This document shows, piece by piece, positions 15,937 through 24,908 of a stretch of 64,000 nt of DNA. The notes beneath the pieces were generated by a model that searched no databases, had not been told where the DNA came from, and saw only the letters and a program-made list of their open reading frames with translations. Source of the stretch: Cognatundibacterium rugosum (lineage in GTDB: Bacteria; Pseudomonadota; Gammaproteobacteria; Burkholderiales; Burkholderiaceae_D). Location: NCBI RefSeq assembly GCF_014284365.1, contig NZ_JACOGG010000004.1:1-64000 (forward strand), in the 5' to 3' direction. A program made the position numbers and the translations under genes. How positions within the stretch are numbered: position 1 is the stretch's first letter; each line of letters opens with the position of its first letter.

Positions 15937-18900
15937 TTAGTTCGCGACGGCTGCAGCGCTCTTATTTTCTTCCACCTTTGCTGGCTGAATAGCCTTCGCT
16001 TCTATGCCCTTTTCCTCAGCGGGTTTAAACAAAGGCGTCACATCACGCTTGCCACGTTCGAGATAAGGAATCGGTTTCTCCATCCAGCCCGGACGGGCTG
16101 CGCCTAACAGGAAATGATCGAAAAACTCTGCCATATGGACCGTGTAATGCTTCACATTTTCGCGGTCACGCAGGCCATGTTTCTCACCATTATAGTTAAA
16201 CCAGTAAGCTTCTTTACCCAAACGGCGCAAGGCAGTGAAGAATTCTATCGCCTGATACCATGGTACTGCATCGTCTTCATCATTATGCTTGGTCAGATAA
16301 GGCGTTTTCACCTTATCGATCTGAAACAAAGGCGAGTTCTCGATATACTCAGCGGTTTTGTTCCAAGGTGTGCCGCCCATACGGCTTTGTCCGGTTTCGT
16401 ATTGGAAGGCACGGCTGACACCGGCGCCCCAACGTATACCGCCGTAGCCACTGGTCATATTCGCCATCGAGGCACCGGCTTCTGCGGCAGCAAACATATT
16501 GGTTCTGGTGATCAGGTAGTTGATCTGATACGCACCCCAGCTGTGCCCCTGGATACCGACACGTTTAGGATCGACAAACCCCATGCCGACCACTTTATTG
16601 ACCGCACCGGTCACGGCTTGCAAGGCACTACGTCCGGGATGGCCCGTTGTGTAGGTGATGTCCGGGCGCAGTACGATATAGCCATTGCTCAGATAACGCG
16701 TAACGTTGATATTCTGGCTAGGCGCTGGCGCTGTATGACGGTGCAGATTGTCGCTCATCTTTTCATAGATGTAGACCATCATCGGATACTTTCTAGCAGG
16801 ATCAAAGTTTTCCGGCTTAGCCAGCAAGGCTTTGAGTTTTCTGCCATCGGTCGTGCTGTACTCAATCATTTCCTGCGTGCCCCAGTTGTATTGCGCTTGC
16901 TGAGGATTGGCCTGACTGATTTTCTGTGGCGCATTCAGTGTCACATCACTGGCCCACACATCCGGGAATTCCGTGAAGCTCTGACGGGTGAATAACACTG
17001 TATCGGCTTTCTTCGCCTTGATCACACCGCCATACCATTGATCACCAAAGACCCGTTGCTGCGGCTGCGCACCGTTCGCGGACATCTGGTAAAAGCCCGA
17101 AGCACGTGTGTTTTCATTTAAGGCTGACAACAGCCAGTCACCCTGCGCCAACGGCTTGCTTTCGGCAACCGGTGTCGGTTCTTCCATGATTTCAGGGCGT
17201 GTATTTTCGAGATTAATATAGCGCAGCTGTAACTGATGCGCACGTCCATAGCCCTGACTCAGATTGCGGCTGGCCAGGGTAGCTGGAGTGACTTCCCATA
17301 AATCGAACTGATCGTACAGCACCACGCTGCGATCTCCCTCAGTCCAGCCCGCATAGCCATACGGTGAGCGTGGCTGCGGCGTATCGTGTTCATGATCTTC
17401 AAAGCGAGCTTTGATCTTTCCGGTCAGGTTAATTTGCTTGCCATCCGCAGTTGACCACGCCTGCCAGCTATAGTGTTTCGCATCAAACCCCAATACATAT
17501 TTACCGGCCGGCGACATGCCTGCGACAAAGCGCTGTTTTTGCGCTAACAGGCGTGATTGCCCTGTCTTCAAATCAATCGCATACACGTCGCGGTAAGCGC
17601 CATCCCAGGACAACAGCATTTTGTACGGCACATCACTGCTACCCATCGCAAAGTCAGGATTATCGTTAACGGATACAGCAGGAATGTGCGCATTCCCTAA
17701 CTGCACAAAACGCTGCTCCGCCAGATGTATCACAGCCTTATAATTTTTTTGCTTGTCTTTTTCGGCGCGGACTTTCTGTACCGATTGCAGCTCAGGATCT
17801 TTCCAGTGCCACAAATCGACTTTTACCGGTTCCGGTGCATCCTTGGGTTCTGCTTTCTGAATTTCTGCGGTACCAAAGAATAAGCGTTGACCGTCTTTGC
17901 TAAAGCCCAGTTCACCGAATTCGCTAACACCCCACTTTTCTGGCATGCCGGGGGTCGCTGCACTGGCCAGCAAGGCGGCATGGTGCTCACCTTTTTTCCA
18001 GTAATACAGTTGATACACGGGCGGATCTTCTTTCTCTGCAGCGGCGTCAGAAGCAGGTGTTTTCTTCGGTTTTTTTTCTTCCTCACCCCGGCGTTTTGTC
18101 AGGTCATCGCGATTGCTCAGGAAAGCGAGCTGTTTGCCATCTTCATCAAAGCGCAAATGCTTAATACTGCCGGTACCAGAGAAAATCTGCAGCTGTTGCT
18201 GATCGGCTGGAGTGAACAGATAGACACCTTCCTTCGCCGCTAACTCAGCGGCTTCTTTTGTACTTTCTTTAGTCGCCTCTTTATTTACTTCTTTATTTGT
18301 CTCTTTGGCCGGCTCTTTACTGTCTTTATTGTCCTTGCTGTCTTTCGCGACGGGTTTCAGTGTATAAGCGAGTGCAACTCCATTTTTCGCCCATACCATC
18401 TCACCCACGTCCTTGATACTGATGCGCTGCTTGTTAGCGACATCGATCAACAGCAACTCGGACCCGCTCTCTTTTTTCTTGGCAGCAGCACCCATCGCAC
18501 CGGCAGCGGCGGCTCTGGCGACCTGATCTTCTTCCAGGTCTTTCTTATTTTCCGCGCTGTCTTTCTTCGCGTCTTTTTTAGCATCGGGCGCAGCTTCCAT
18601 CAACACAGCCAGCCAGCCACCGCCCTCTTCCGACCAGGCATACTGTTTAACGCGCTCGATCAGTTCAATTTTTCCACTTTGCAGATCGATGATGCCAAGA
18701 CCGGATTTCGGCGCATCTTCCGGTTTTTTCTTTTCTTTTTTTGCTTTGTCCTGTTCGACACGGGTAGGACGTACGGCAAATGCCGCAAACTTCCCATCTG
18801 CGCTGAACAGCGGTGCGGCACCACGTGGCGAACGGTATTCACGGCCGTCTTTGAGATGGCGGAATACCACTTCTCCATCACCTTCCTGGGCGGTCAGTGC

Positions 18901-19140
18901 ATAGGCTGCCCATAGGCCGTCACGGCTCAGGATACTGCCTTGTACGCTACGCCAGTTGGCATACACATCATGGGTAATGACTTTTTTGGCGCTGACCGGT
19001 ACCGGCGCTGCCAATACGGCTTCTGTTGCCAGACTGGCAGCGTGGGAGGCAGGTGACCAGGTTCCGGATAAGACACCTGACATCAGTGCGGCAGCACAAA
19101 CAGGACGCCAGGCTGGCAAGGCGTGATAAAACGTAGGCAT
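15937..19140 (-). CDS. S9 family prolyl oligopeptidase-type serine peptidase, exported
   Basis: A 1067-residue exported peptidase. The first 50 residues are hydrophobic then Ala-rich, consistent with a signal peptide. A long beta-propeller-like middle leads to the C-terminal alpha/beta-hydrolase domain with catalytic Ser867 (GHSWGA), Asp956 (NDEDDAVPW) and His988 (EKHGL). It should cleave peptides in the periplasm. It is longer than ordinary S9 members (about 650-800) because of several Lys/Glu/Asp-rich low-complexity insertions, near residues 120-145, 175-210, 260-300 and 340-370. An exported protein gene lies 54 bases upstream on the same strand and may be co-transcribed. A terminator follows at 15878-15906. 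Confidence 0.9.
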   Translation of the reverse strand: MPTFYHALPAWRPVCAAALMSGVLSGTWSPASHAASLATEAVLAAPVPVSAKKVITHDVYANWRSVQGSILSRDGLWAAYALTAQEGDGEVVFRHLKDGREYRSPRGAAPLFSADGKFAAFAVRPTRVEQDKAKKEKKKPEDAPKSGLGIIDLQSGKIELIERVKQYAWSEEGGGWLAVLMEAAPDAKKDAKKDSAENKKDLEEDQVARAAAAGAMGAAAKKKESGSELLLIDVANKQRISIKDVGEMVWAKNGVALAYTLKPVAKDSKDNKDSKEPAKETNKEVNKEATKESTKEAAELAAKEGVYLFTPADQQQLQIFSGTGSIKHLRFDEDGKQLAFLSNRDDLTKRRGEEEKKPKKTPASDAAAEKEDPPVYQLYYWKKGEHHAALLASAATPGMPEKWGVSEFGELGFSKDGQRLFFGTAEIQKAEPKDAPEPVKVDLWHWKDPELQSVQKVRAEKDKQKNYKAVIHLAEQRFVQLGNAHIPAVSVNDNPDFAMGSSDVPYKMLLSWDGAYRDVYAIDLKTGQSRLLAQKQRFVAGMSPAGKYVLGFDAKHYSWQAWSTADGKQINLTGKIKARFEDHEHDTPQPRSPYGYAGWTEGDRSVVLYDQFDLWEVTPATLASRNLSQGYGRAHQLQLRYINLENTRPEIMEEPTPVAESKPLAQGDWLLSALNENTRASGFYQMSANGAQPQQRVFGDQWYGGVIKAKKADTVLFTRQSFTEFPDVWASDVTLNAPQKISQANPQQAQYNWGTQEMIEYSTTDGRKLKALLAKPENFDPARKYPMMVYIYEKMSDNLHRHTAPAPSQNINVTRYLSNGYIVLRPDITYTTGHPGRSALQAVTGAVNKVVGMGFVDPKRVGIQGHSWGAYQINYLITRTNMFAAAEAGASMANMTSGYGGIRWGAGVSRAFQYETGQSRMGGTPWNKTAEYIENSPLFQIDKVKTPYLTKHNDEDDAVPWYQAIEFFTALRRLGKEAYWFNYNGEKHGLRDRENVKHYTVHMAEFFDHFLLGAARPGWMEKPIPYLERGKRDVTPLFKPAEEKGIEAKAIQPAKVEENKSAAAVAN

Positions 19141-19194
19141 AAATTAAACTCAAACACAGAGGGAAAAACAAAGAGTGTGCGGCACTCACATGAT

Positions 19195-19965
19195 TCAGGA
19201 CAAGATATTGAGCGTGGTAACTGCACGCATTTCTGAGCGTTCACCAGTACCAGAGCTCATATTTTTTCTTTCTTTTTTCTGCACCAGCAAACGGTCACCT
19301 GTCACCGTATAAACCAGGTTGTCTTCATCATGGATTTCAAAGCTGACCACGACGAAGGCGCGACCCGATATCTGCTGGCTGGAACGGCTGGCCAGGGGTG
19401 TGCCGTCGGCATCAACCCAGACATCAAAACTACCTTCATACTTTTTAATGTATTTCTTTTCTTTTTCACTCAGCCTGTCGATAGATAATTCAAAATTTAA
19501 CAAGCGTGCCGGCTTGCCGTTATAGTTATCTGCTTTCTCGCCTTTGAACTGGGCTCTTTCCAGTTTACGCAATAAGGCTGCTGCATAATTCACTGCCGGT
19601 CGTAACTCGGCCGGGCTCAATTCTTTGATACTGGTCAGTGCCGGGGTTTTCGCCTTCGGATCTTTCTCTTTCGCGCGCTCTTCTGCTTCCAGTTTGCTCA
19701 ACAACTCTTTAGGGAACACCAGTTGCAGGCCTCGGTTGCCATCTTCCAGCTGTATACTGGCCTGGCCTGCGCTTTCCTCCAATTCCTTGCCTTCGCCGAT
19801 GCGGTTATTGATGCGGGTTTCCACCTGTGCTTTGACTGGCACACTGCCATGCAAACGAGCCAGCGCCGTTTTGAGATCATTGAGGCCATCGGCATGTGCC
19901 GACAGCGCGCAGCTGGTAAATACGATTGCAGCGGATATCTGGTGTAAGGCAAGAGGCAGGCGCAT
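19195..19965 (-). CDS. Exported protein of unknown function, upstream of S9 peptidase
   Basis: I do not recognise this 256-residue protein. It has a signal peptide ending near ALSAHA. The mature part starts with NDLKTALARLHGSVPVKAQ and has alternating beta-strand stretches (VETRINNRIG, GLQLVFPKELL, GKPARLLNFELS, GSFDVWVDADGTPLASR) that recall the LolA/LppX-like half-barrel fold; this is an inference. A Lys/Glu-rich linker (about 95-110) resembles the low-complexity inserts of the downstream peptidase. AAAGGAAAG precedes the ATG. The 54-base gap to the S9 gene suggests an operon and a shared periplasmic job. Confidence 0.72.
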   Translation of the reverse strand: MRLPLALHQISAAIVFTSCALSAHADGLNDLKTALARLHGSVPVKAQVETRINNRIGEGKELEESAGQASIQLEDGNRGLQLVFPKELLSKLEAEERAKEKDPKAKTPALTSIKELSPAELRPAVNYAAALLRKLERAQFKGEKADNYNGKPARLLNFELSIDRLSEKEKKYIKKYEGSFDVWVDADGTPLASRSSQQISGRAFVVVSFEIHDEDNLVYTVTGDRLLVQKKERKNMSSGTGERSEMRAVTTLNILS

Positions 19966-20015
19966 AGACTTTCCTTTTCGAAGAGTGTGTTATGACCGGC
20001 AAATACGCCAGAAGT

Positions 20016-20660
20016 TCAGGCCGCCAGCGCTTTTGATTTCAGCTCGCGCCAATGCAGATACACCAGCAAAGCGACATGTGCATCATTGGCCGCGTAAAAG
20101 ATTTGCTTCTCGCTTAAAGGATGCTGGGCCCAGTTAGAGGTCGAGGTTTTTTTGGACTTACTCATCTGCATGCCAAAATATTTGGCAACCGCAGCCTTAA
20201 CGCCCATATCACGCTGTTTGCTCTCACGCATCACACGTGCCAGGTCCAGCACATTCGCCGTCACAATACCGAATTTACTTTTCAAATGACGCAAGTCGTC
20301 GACCAGGCCAAAACCGACTTTCTGTATTGCTGGCTGTTCCAGCAACTGACGGATGACATCGATAGACTCGGCCTGCAAAGCAGTGGTCAGCGGAAATAAG
20401 AAAGCTTGCGTTTCTGTGGCGAGTTGCACCAGATGCGGCCCCTCACTTTTCTGGCCTTTTTGAAAAACGGGTTTGGTCTCCGTATCGAAGCCGAGTATGC
20501 TGGCGCACTGTAATTGTGTGCGAGCATATTGCAAGCTTGCGGCATCTTCTACCATATAAATCTGCTGGCGCTTCAGCCCGGGATAGGCGGGAAGCGCAGA
20601 CTCAGGCTCCAGCCGCGTTTCATCTTGTTCTTGTTGTTCTTGTTGTCGTTCTTGATTCAT
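20016..20660 (-). CDS. DEDDy 3'-5' exonuclease (RNase D/WRN-like)
   Basis: A 214-residue nuclease domain protein. The DEDDy residues are visible: Asp and Glu in GFDTETKP, Asp in GLVDDLRHL, and Tyr/Asp in FYAANDAHVA. The layout matches the stand-alone RNase D/Werner-type exonuclease domain, with no HRDC domain. It should remove nucleotides from 3' ends of RNA or DNA using two metal ions; the substrate is not known. The N terminus is Gln/Glu-rich (about 20 residues), low complexity and probably disordered. It is on the same strand as the genes on either side, 51 bases before the exported-protein gene. Confidence 0.87.
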   Translation of the reverse strand: MNQERQQEQQEQDETRLEPESALPAYPGLKRQQIYMVEDAASLQYARTQLQCASILGFDTETKPVFQKGQKSEGPHLVQLATETQAFLFPLTTALQAESIDVIRQLLEQPAIQKVGFGLVDDLRHLKSKFGIVTANVLDLARVMRESKQRDMGVKAAVAKYFGMQMSKSKKTSTSNWAQHPLSEKQIFYAANDAHVALLVYLHWRELKSKALAA

Positions 20661-20715
20661 TAATCGGATTCTTTACACTTAACTGGTTTTGCCTTGGGCG
20701 ATCAGCCGCCTGTGC

Positions 20716-20976
20716 TCATTCTTGCCTGTGATCAGCCTCATCCTGGCATTCCGTGACATCTTTATCTATACGACGCCGGCCCGGAGCAGAAAGTGGCTGC
20801 AGGCTGATCAACACCACATGCTCTTGATCGGTACTGAGTGCGACCATTTCCTCTTCACCAGCCTGAAAATGATATAGGGTAGCAGCACCCACCGCAGCAG
20901 AACTCAGTAATTTTGCGTCTACCAGCAATTCTGCCAGCTCAGCGCGCTGTGCGGCATGCCATCGGAGCTTGGTCAT
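20716..20976 (-). CDS. Small hypothetical protein downstream of GGDEF-EAL gene
   Basis: An 86-residue frame whose ATG lies 4 bases after the stop of the PAS-GGDEF-EAL gene, with AAAAGG 9 bases upstream overlapping that gene's end. This spacing suggests translational coupling. The sequence has a helical N terminus (RAELAELLVDAKLLSSAAVG) and a beta-like middle (MVALSTDQEHVVLISLQPL), then a charged tail. No family is recognised. It could be a chance frame; the good ribosome binding site and tight spacing favour a real gene. Confidence 0.5.
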   Translation of the reverse strand: MTKLRWHAAQRAELAELLVDAKLLSSAAVGAATLYHFQAGEEEMVALSTDQEHVVLISLQPLSAPGRRRIDKDVTECQDEADHRQE

Positions 20977-20980
20977 GTTG

Positions 20981-23458
20981 TCATACCTTTTTCTTCAACT
21001 GAAACTGAGCGAAACTTTGCGCATCCATGGGACGTGCAAAATAATACCCTTGCACCTGACTACAGCGCATCTCGCGCAACAACTGTATCTGTTCCAGACG
21101 TTCCACACCTTCAGCGACCACATTTAATCCCAGACTCAAGCCCATGGCAATAACCGCGCTGGCAATTGCCGCATCATCAGGATCGGTATGAATGTCGTTG
21201 ACAAAGGATTTATCAATTTTCAGTTCATCAATAGGAAAGCGGCGCAGATAAGACAGGCTCGAATAGCCGGTGCCAAAATCATCCAGTGAGATCGACAAAC
21301 CCAGTTTTTTCAAAGAACGCAAGGTAGTCAGCGTACTGTCCACATCCTGCATCACCATGCTCTCCGTCAGCTCCAGCGTGATATAGGCTGGGTTCGCACC
21401 GGTGACAGCAATAATCGCGGCGATCCGGCCGGCCAGATCGTCCTGCCTGAACTGGCGTGAAGACATGTTGACCGCCACTTTTAAGTCACCCAGCCCCTGC
21501 TCACGCCAGCGTACTTGCTGACGACAGGCTTCAGCCAGCACCCACTCACCCAGTGGCAGTATCAGCCCGGTTTCTTCGGCCAAGGGGATAAATTCTACCG
21601 GATGCACCATGCCTATCTGTGGATGATTCCAGCGTACCAGCGCCTCGGCACCGACCACGGTATGCTGGTCAAGATCGATTTTCGGCTGATAATGCAGCAG
21701 AAATTCGCTACGTTCCAGGCCGCGCCGCAATGCGCTCTCCATATTCAGACGGCTGATCGCGTTCAAGCCCATTTCCGGTACAAACTGGCGCATGCTGTTG
21801 CGCCCATGCTCCTTCACCCGGTACATCGCAATGTCTGCATAACGCAGCAAAATTTCCCCATGATCGCCATCACGCGGATACACCGAAATCCCTATGCTGG
21901 CAGTCACAAATACATCCACGGCCTGAATCTGGATAGGACTGGACAAGGCTTGCAGAATTTTATCTGCAACGGTATCAGCATCACTACTGTCAGGCAAATC
22001 AGTCAGTACAACCACGAACTCATCGCCTCCCAGACGTGCAACCGTATCGGTGTCACGTACACATTGCCGTAGTCTGTATGCCACCTGCTTGAGCATCTCA
22101 TCACCGGCCCCATGACCTGAGCCGTCGTTGATCAGTTTAAAATGGTCAAGATCGAGCAGAAGCACTCCGACGTATAAATCCTGACGCTTAGCCCAGGCAA
22201 TGGCCTGCGTGATGCGATCATTGAGCAAATTACGATTGGCCAGCCCGGTCAGGCTGTCATGATTGGCCTGATATTCCAGCTCTTTCTGGTAATTGACACG
22301 CTCGCTGACATCATTAATCACACTGACAAAATGCGTCGTGGTGGCACCACGTGCATCTTTCACTGGCGAGATATGCAATTCATTCCAAAACTGTGTGCCG
22401 TCTTTGCGGTAATTTCGCAGCAAAGCCCGGCCTTCGCGCTTTTCACGCAAGGCGGTACGAATTTCTTCCAGATCAGGCTGCTGTAAATCGTCGCGCACCA
22501 GAAAACGTCCTTCGCGCCCGATGACCTCATCTGCGCAATAGCCGGTAATCCGCTCAAACGCGGGATTGACATAGACGATGGAGTGATCATTCGCGTCGCT
22601 ACGCGTAATCATGATGCCGTTACTGCTGGAAACCAGCGCCTGTTCGCGTAGCAGCAAAGCCTGCTCCACTTCTTTCAGCTGAAACTGAGATGCGCTCAAA
22701 TCCTGACGGATCGCGACCAGATGGGTAATCTTGCCATCCACATCAGCGAGCGGGCTTACCACCTGTTTTTCCCAGTAGCGCTGGCCTTCACGGGTACGGC
22801 TCAGAATATCTCCGTGCCAGTGCTGCCCCAGCGTCAGCGCCTGAAATTCAGCCTGTAAACGCTGATCGGTTCCATCCCCGCTATTCCACAGTACAGGAAT
22901 CCCCTGTAACTCTTCGAAGCGATAAGCTGTTCTTTGCAGATACGCCTGATTACAATATTCCAGCTTGCCAGCGCGATCGGTGATGAGCACAGAAAGCGGG
23001 CTTTGCGCAATTGCCAGCACCAGCAATTCCAGGTTTTCCTGCAAATTCTGATGTTCGTGGGTCGTCAGCACGGCATCCACGGCACGTTCCAGCTCCTGCG
23101 AAATTCGTGTCAGCAACTGACCGGTTTCGCTTTCATCCCACAGGCTTGCAGGACCAAATACTTCCAGCAGCACATCGCAGCCAGTGCGGGTCAGTGATCT
23201 GCGCTGTACTGGCTGGTCCACGCTGTCCGCATCGGCACCTGCCTCATATTTCAGGTCCAACTGCTCACTGTTGACCGTCAGCGTGCAACGCTGGTAGCCC
23301 GCGCGAGCAACCATCATGTGGCAAAAAGTATGCAGCATCTGCTCTATGCTATCGGGATACCACAAACAATGCGTGAGTTCGCCCAGCAGGCGATACCAGG
23401 CTTCGAGACGCAGTGATTCTACGTCCAGCACATCCTCGACCGGTGCGCTTGTTTTCAT
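20981..23458 (-). CDS. PAS-GGDEF-EAL cyclic di-GMP signalling protein
   Basis: An 825-residue cytoplasmic protein. A GAF-like N-terminal region (about 15-140) is followed by two or more PAS/PAC modules (about 145-395), a GGDEF domain with intact GGDEF at 477-481 and an RxxD site (RDTD) at the usual spacing, and an EAL domain with EAL at 605-607, ELTES, LDDFGTGYSSLSYL and AEGVER. Both catalytic sets look intact, so it may make and break cyclic di-GMP or use one domain as a sensor. The start is set at ATG 23458, with GAGGAG 11 bases upstream; a TTG at 23467 is an alternative. The input signal is unknown. Confidence 0.9.
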   Translation of the reverse strand: MKTSAPVEDVLDVESLRLEAWYRLLGELTHCLWYPDSIEQMLHTFCHMMVARAGYQRCTLTVNSEQLDLKYEAGADADSVDQPVQRRSLTRTGCDVLLEVFGPASLWDESETGQLLTRISQELERAVDAVLTTHEHQNLQENLELLVLAIAQSPLSVLITDRAGKLEYCNQAYLQRTAYRFEELQGIPVLWNSGDGTDQRLQAEFQALTLGQHWHGDILSRTREGQRYWEKQVVSPLADVDGKITHLVAIRQDLSASQFQLKEVEQALLLREQALVSSSNGIMITRSDANDHSIVYVNPAFERITGYCADEVIGREGRFLVRDDLQQPDLEEIRTALREKREGRALLRNYRKDGTQFWNELHISPVKDARGATTTHFVSVINDVSERVNYQKELEYQANHDSLTGLANRNLLNDRITQAIAWAKRQDLYVGVLLLDLDHFKLINDGSGHGAGDEMLKQVAYRLRQCVRDTDTVARLGGDEFVVVLTDLPDSSDADTVADKILQALSSPIQIQAVDVFVTASIGISVYPRDGDHGEILLRYADIAMYRVKEHGRNSMRQFVPEMGLNAISRLNMESALRRGLERSEFLLHYQPKIDLDQHTVVGAEALVRWNHPQIGMVHPVEFIPLAEETGLILPLGEWVLAEACRQQVRWREQGLGDLKVAVNMSSRQFRQDDLAGRIAAIIAVTGANPAYITLELTESMVMQDVDSTLTTLRSLKKLGLSISLDDFGTGYSSLSYLRRFPIDELKIDKSFVNDIHTDPDDAAIASAVIAMGLSLGLNVVAEGVERLEQIQLLREMRCSQVQGYYFARPMDAQSFAQFQLKKKV

Positions 23459-23889
23459 ATTTGGCAAGTCTCCTCTCAGCCAACTTCATCGACAGGTAAA
23501 GCAGGCATCCCTCCCCTGCTTGCGGGGGATGCTGAAGGCGACTGAGGCTGCTCTTGTATGTGCTTGCGATGTGCCCTAACGCAAGCAGAGACTGCCTGTT
23601 GTGCCTATCCTGTTTGCTATTATTTTTTAAAAATCAGGTCGCCGCTGCCGTTGAAAGCCGACTGTGATGATGCGCGTGCGCCGGCCAAATTTATACCCTG
23701 TAACAAGTGTTACCGCAATAGAAACATTGCATCATGAACGGTATCACCACCAATAACTTGTTGCGCAGCGCAGCAAGTATTCGCGCCGGCAGCCGTGTTA
23801 TCCGTAAGAACAGCAATTTCTAGGTTAAAATCTAAGGTTTGGCAAACCATTTTCTCCACTCCGTACGGAGTCACAAGGCAGATAGCACG
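23459..23889. other. Divergent intergenic region before glyQ
   Basis: About 430 bases between the GGDEF-EAL gene and glyQ. It contains a CT/G-rich inverted repeat near 23505-23531, an 8-bp hairpin (TGCTTGCG 23561-23568 with CGCAAGCA 23580-23587), and two dyads in the glyQ leader. No gene was supported. AAGG about 10 bases before 23890 is the glyQ ribosome binding site. Confidence 0.5.
23836..23871 (+). promoter_or_regulatory. Two dyads in glyQ leader
   Basis: GGTTTG-G-CAAACC (23836-23848) and the perfect 14-bp palindrome ACTCCGTACGGAGT (23858-23871) lie within 55 bases of the glyQ start. They could bind a dimeric regulator or fold in the mRNA; no known motif was recognised and it is not a T-box. 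Confidence 0.35.
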
Positions 23890-24873
23890 ATGCTCACATT
23901 TCAACAAATTATCCTGACATTACAAGACTACTGGGACAAGCAAGGTTGCGCTCTGCTGCAACCTTACGATATGGAAGTGGGTGCAGGAACTTCGCATACT
24001 GGCACTTTTCTGCGCGCCATCGGCCCTGAACCCTGGCGCGCCGCCTATGTACAGCCGTCGCGCCGCCCGAAAGATGGTCGTTATGGCGAAAACCCTAACC
24101 GTCTGCAGCATTATTATCAGTATCAGGTGGTGTTAAAACCGGCGCCGGACAATATTCTCGATCTTTACCTGGGTTCGCTCAAAGCACTGGGCCTGGATCT
24201 GCAGCAAAACGATGTCCGCTTCGTTGAAGATGACTGGGAAAATCCTACCCTGGGCGCCTGGGGTCTGGGCTGGGAAGTCTGGCTCAATGGCATGGAAGTC
24301 ACCCAGTTCACCTATTTCCAGCAAGTCGGCGGTCTGGATTGCAAGCCGATACTGGGCGAAATCACTTACGGTATAGAACGTCTGGCCATGTACCTGCAAG
24401 GTGTGGAAAACGTCTATGACCTGGTCTGGACCGAGCGCGAAGAAAACGGCAAGACCGTGCGCCTGTCCTATGGCGACGTATTCCACCAGAATGAAGTCGA
24501 GCAATCGACCTTCAATTTTGAATATTCGAATACCGATTTCCTGTTCTCGCTGTTTAACAACTACGAAGCAGAGGCCAAGCGCCTGCTGGATGTCACAGAA
24601 AAATCACTGGCCCTGCCTGCTTACGAAATGATCTTGAAAGCAGCCCACACCTTCAATCTGCTGGATGCACGTGGCGCAATCTCGGTGACTGAGCGCGCCG
24701 CCTACATAGGCCGCATCCGTAATCTGTCGCGCGCGGTAGCCGCTGCGTATTACGCTTCGCGTGAAGCGCTGGGCTTCCCTATGTGTGCAGCTGACGATAT
24801 GCATAAGCCGGCGCCGTTGGTAAGCTCCGCAGCTACTGCAGCCACCACAGCCACGACAGCAGACGCTGCCTGA
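23890..24873 (+). CDS. glyQ: Glycyl-tRNA synthetase alpha subunit
   Basis: A 327-residue alpha subunit of the bacterial tetrameric (alpha2beta2) glycyl-tRNA synthetase. The class II catalytic core is clear: [20 protein letters not shown], the [20 protein letters not shown] segment with the motif 2 arginine, and [16 protein letters not shown]. It activates glycine with ATP and charges tRNA-Gly with GlyS. The start is ATG 23890, as in homologues beginning MLTFQQ, rather than an upstream ATG at 23839. The C-terminal 20 residues are an Ala/Thr-rich extension beyond the usual end (about 300 residues). glyS follows after 35 bases. Confidence 0.96.
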   Translation: MLTFQQIILTLQDYWDKQGCALLQPYDMEVGAGTSHTGTFLRAIGPEPWRAAYVQPSRRPKDGRYGENPNRLQHYYQYQVVLKPAPDNILDLYLGSLKALGLDLQQNDVRFVEDDWENPTLGAWGLGWEVWLNGMEVTQFTYFQQVGGLDCKPILGEITYGIERLAMYLQGVENVYDLVWTEREENGKTVRLSYGDVFHQNEVEQSTFNFEYSNTDFLFSLFNNYEAEAKRLLDVTEKSLALPAYEMILKAAHTFNLLDARGAISVTERAAYIGRIRNLSRAVAAAYYASREALGFPMCAADDMHKPAPLVSSAATAATTATTADAA

Positions 24874-24908
24874 ATCAGCAGCCGGACAGAATGGACAGGA
24901 ATTTCTAT

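Noticed and set aside
18238-18360. Frameshift or assembly error in the S9 peptidase Lys-rich region
   Set aside because: The reading frame stays open through the insert and the catalytic triad follows in frame, so the low-complexity insert is real coding sequence.
23836-23871. T-box riboswitch before glyQ
   Set aside because: No specifier stem, T-box consensus or terminator/antiterminator pair is present, and the organism is a betaproteobacterium.
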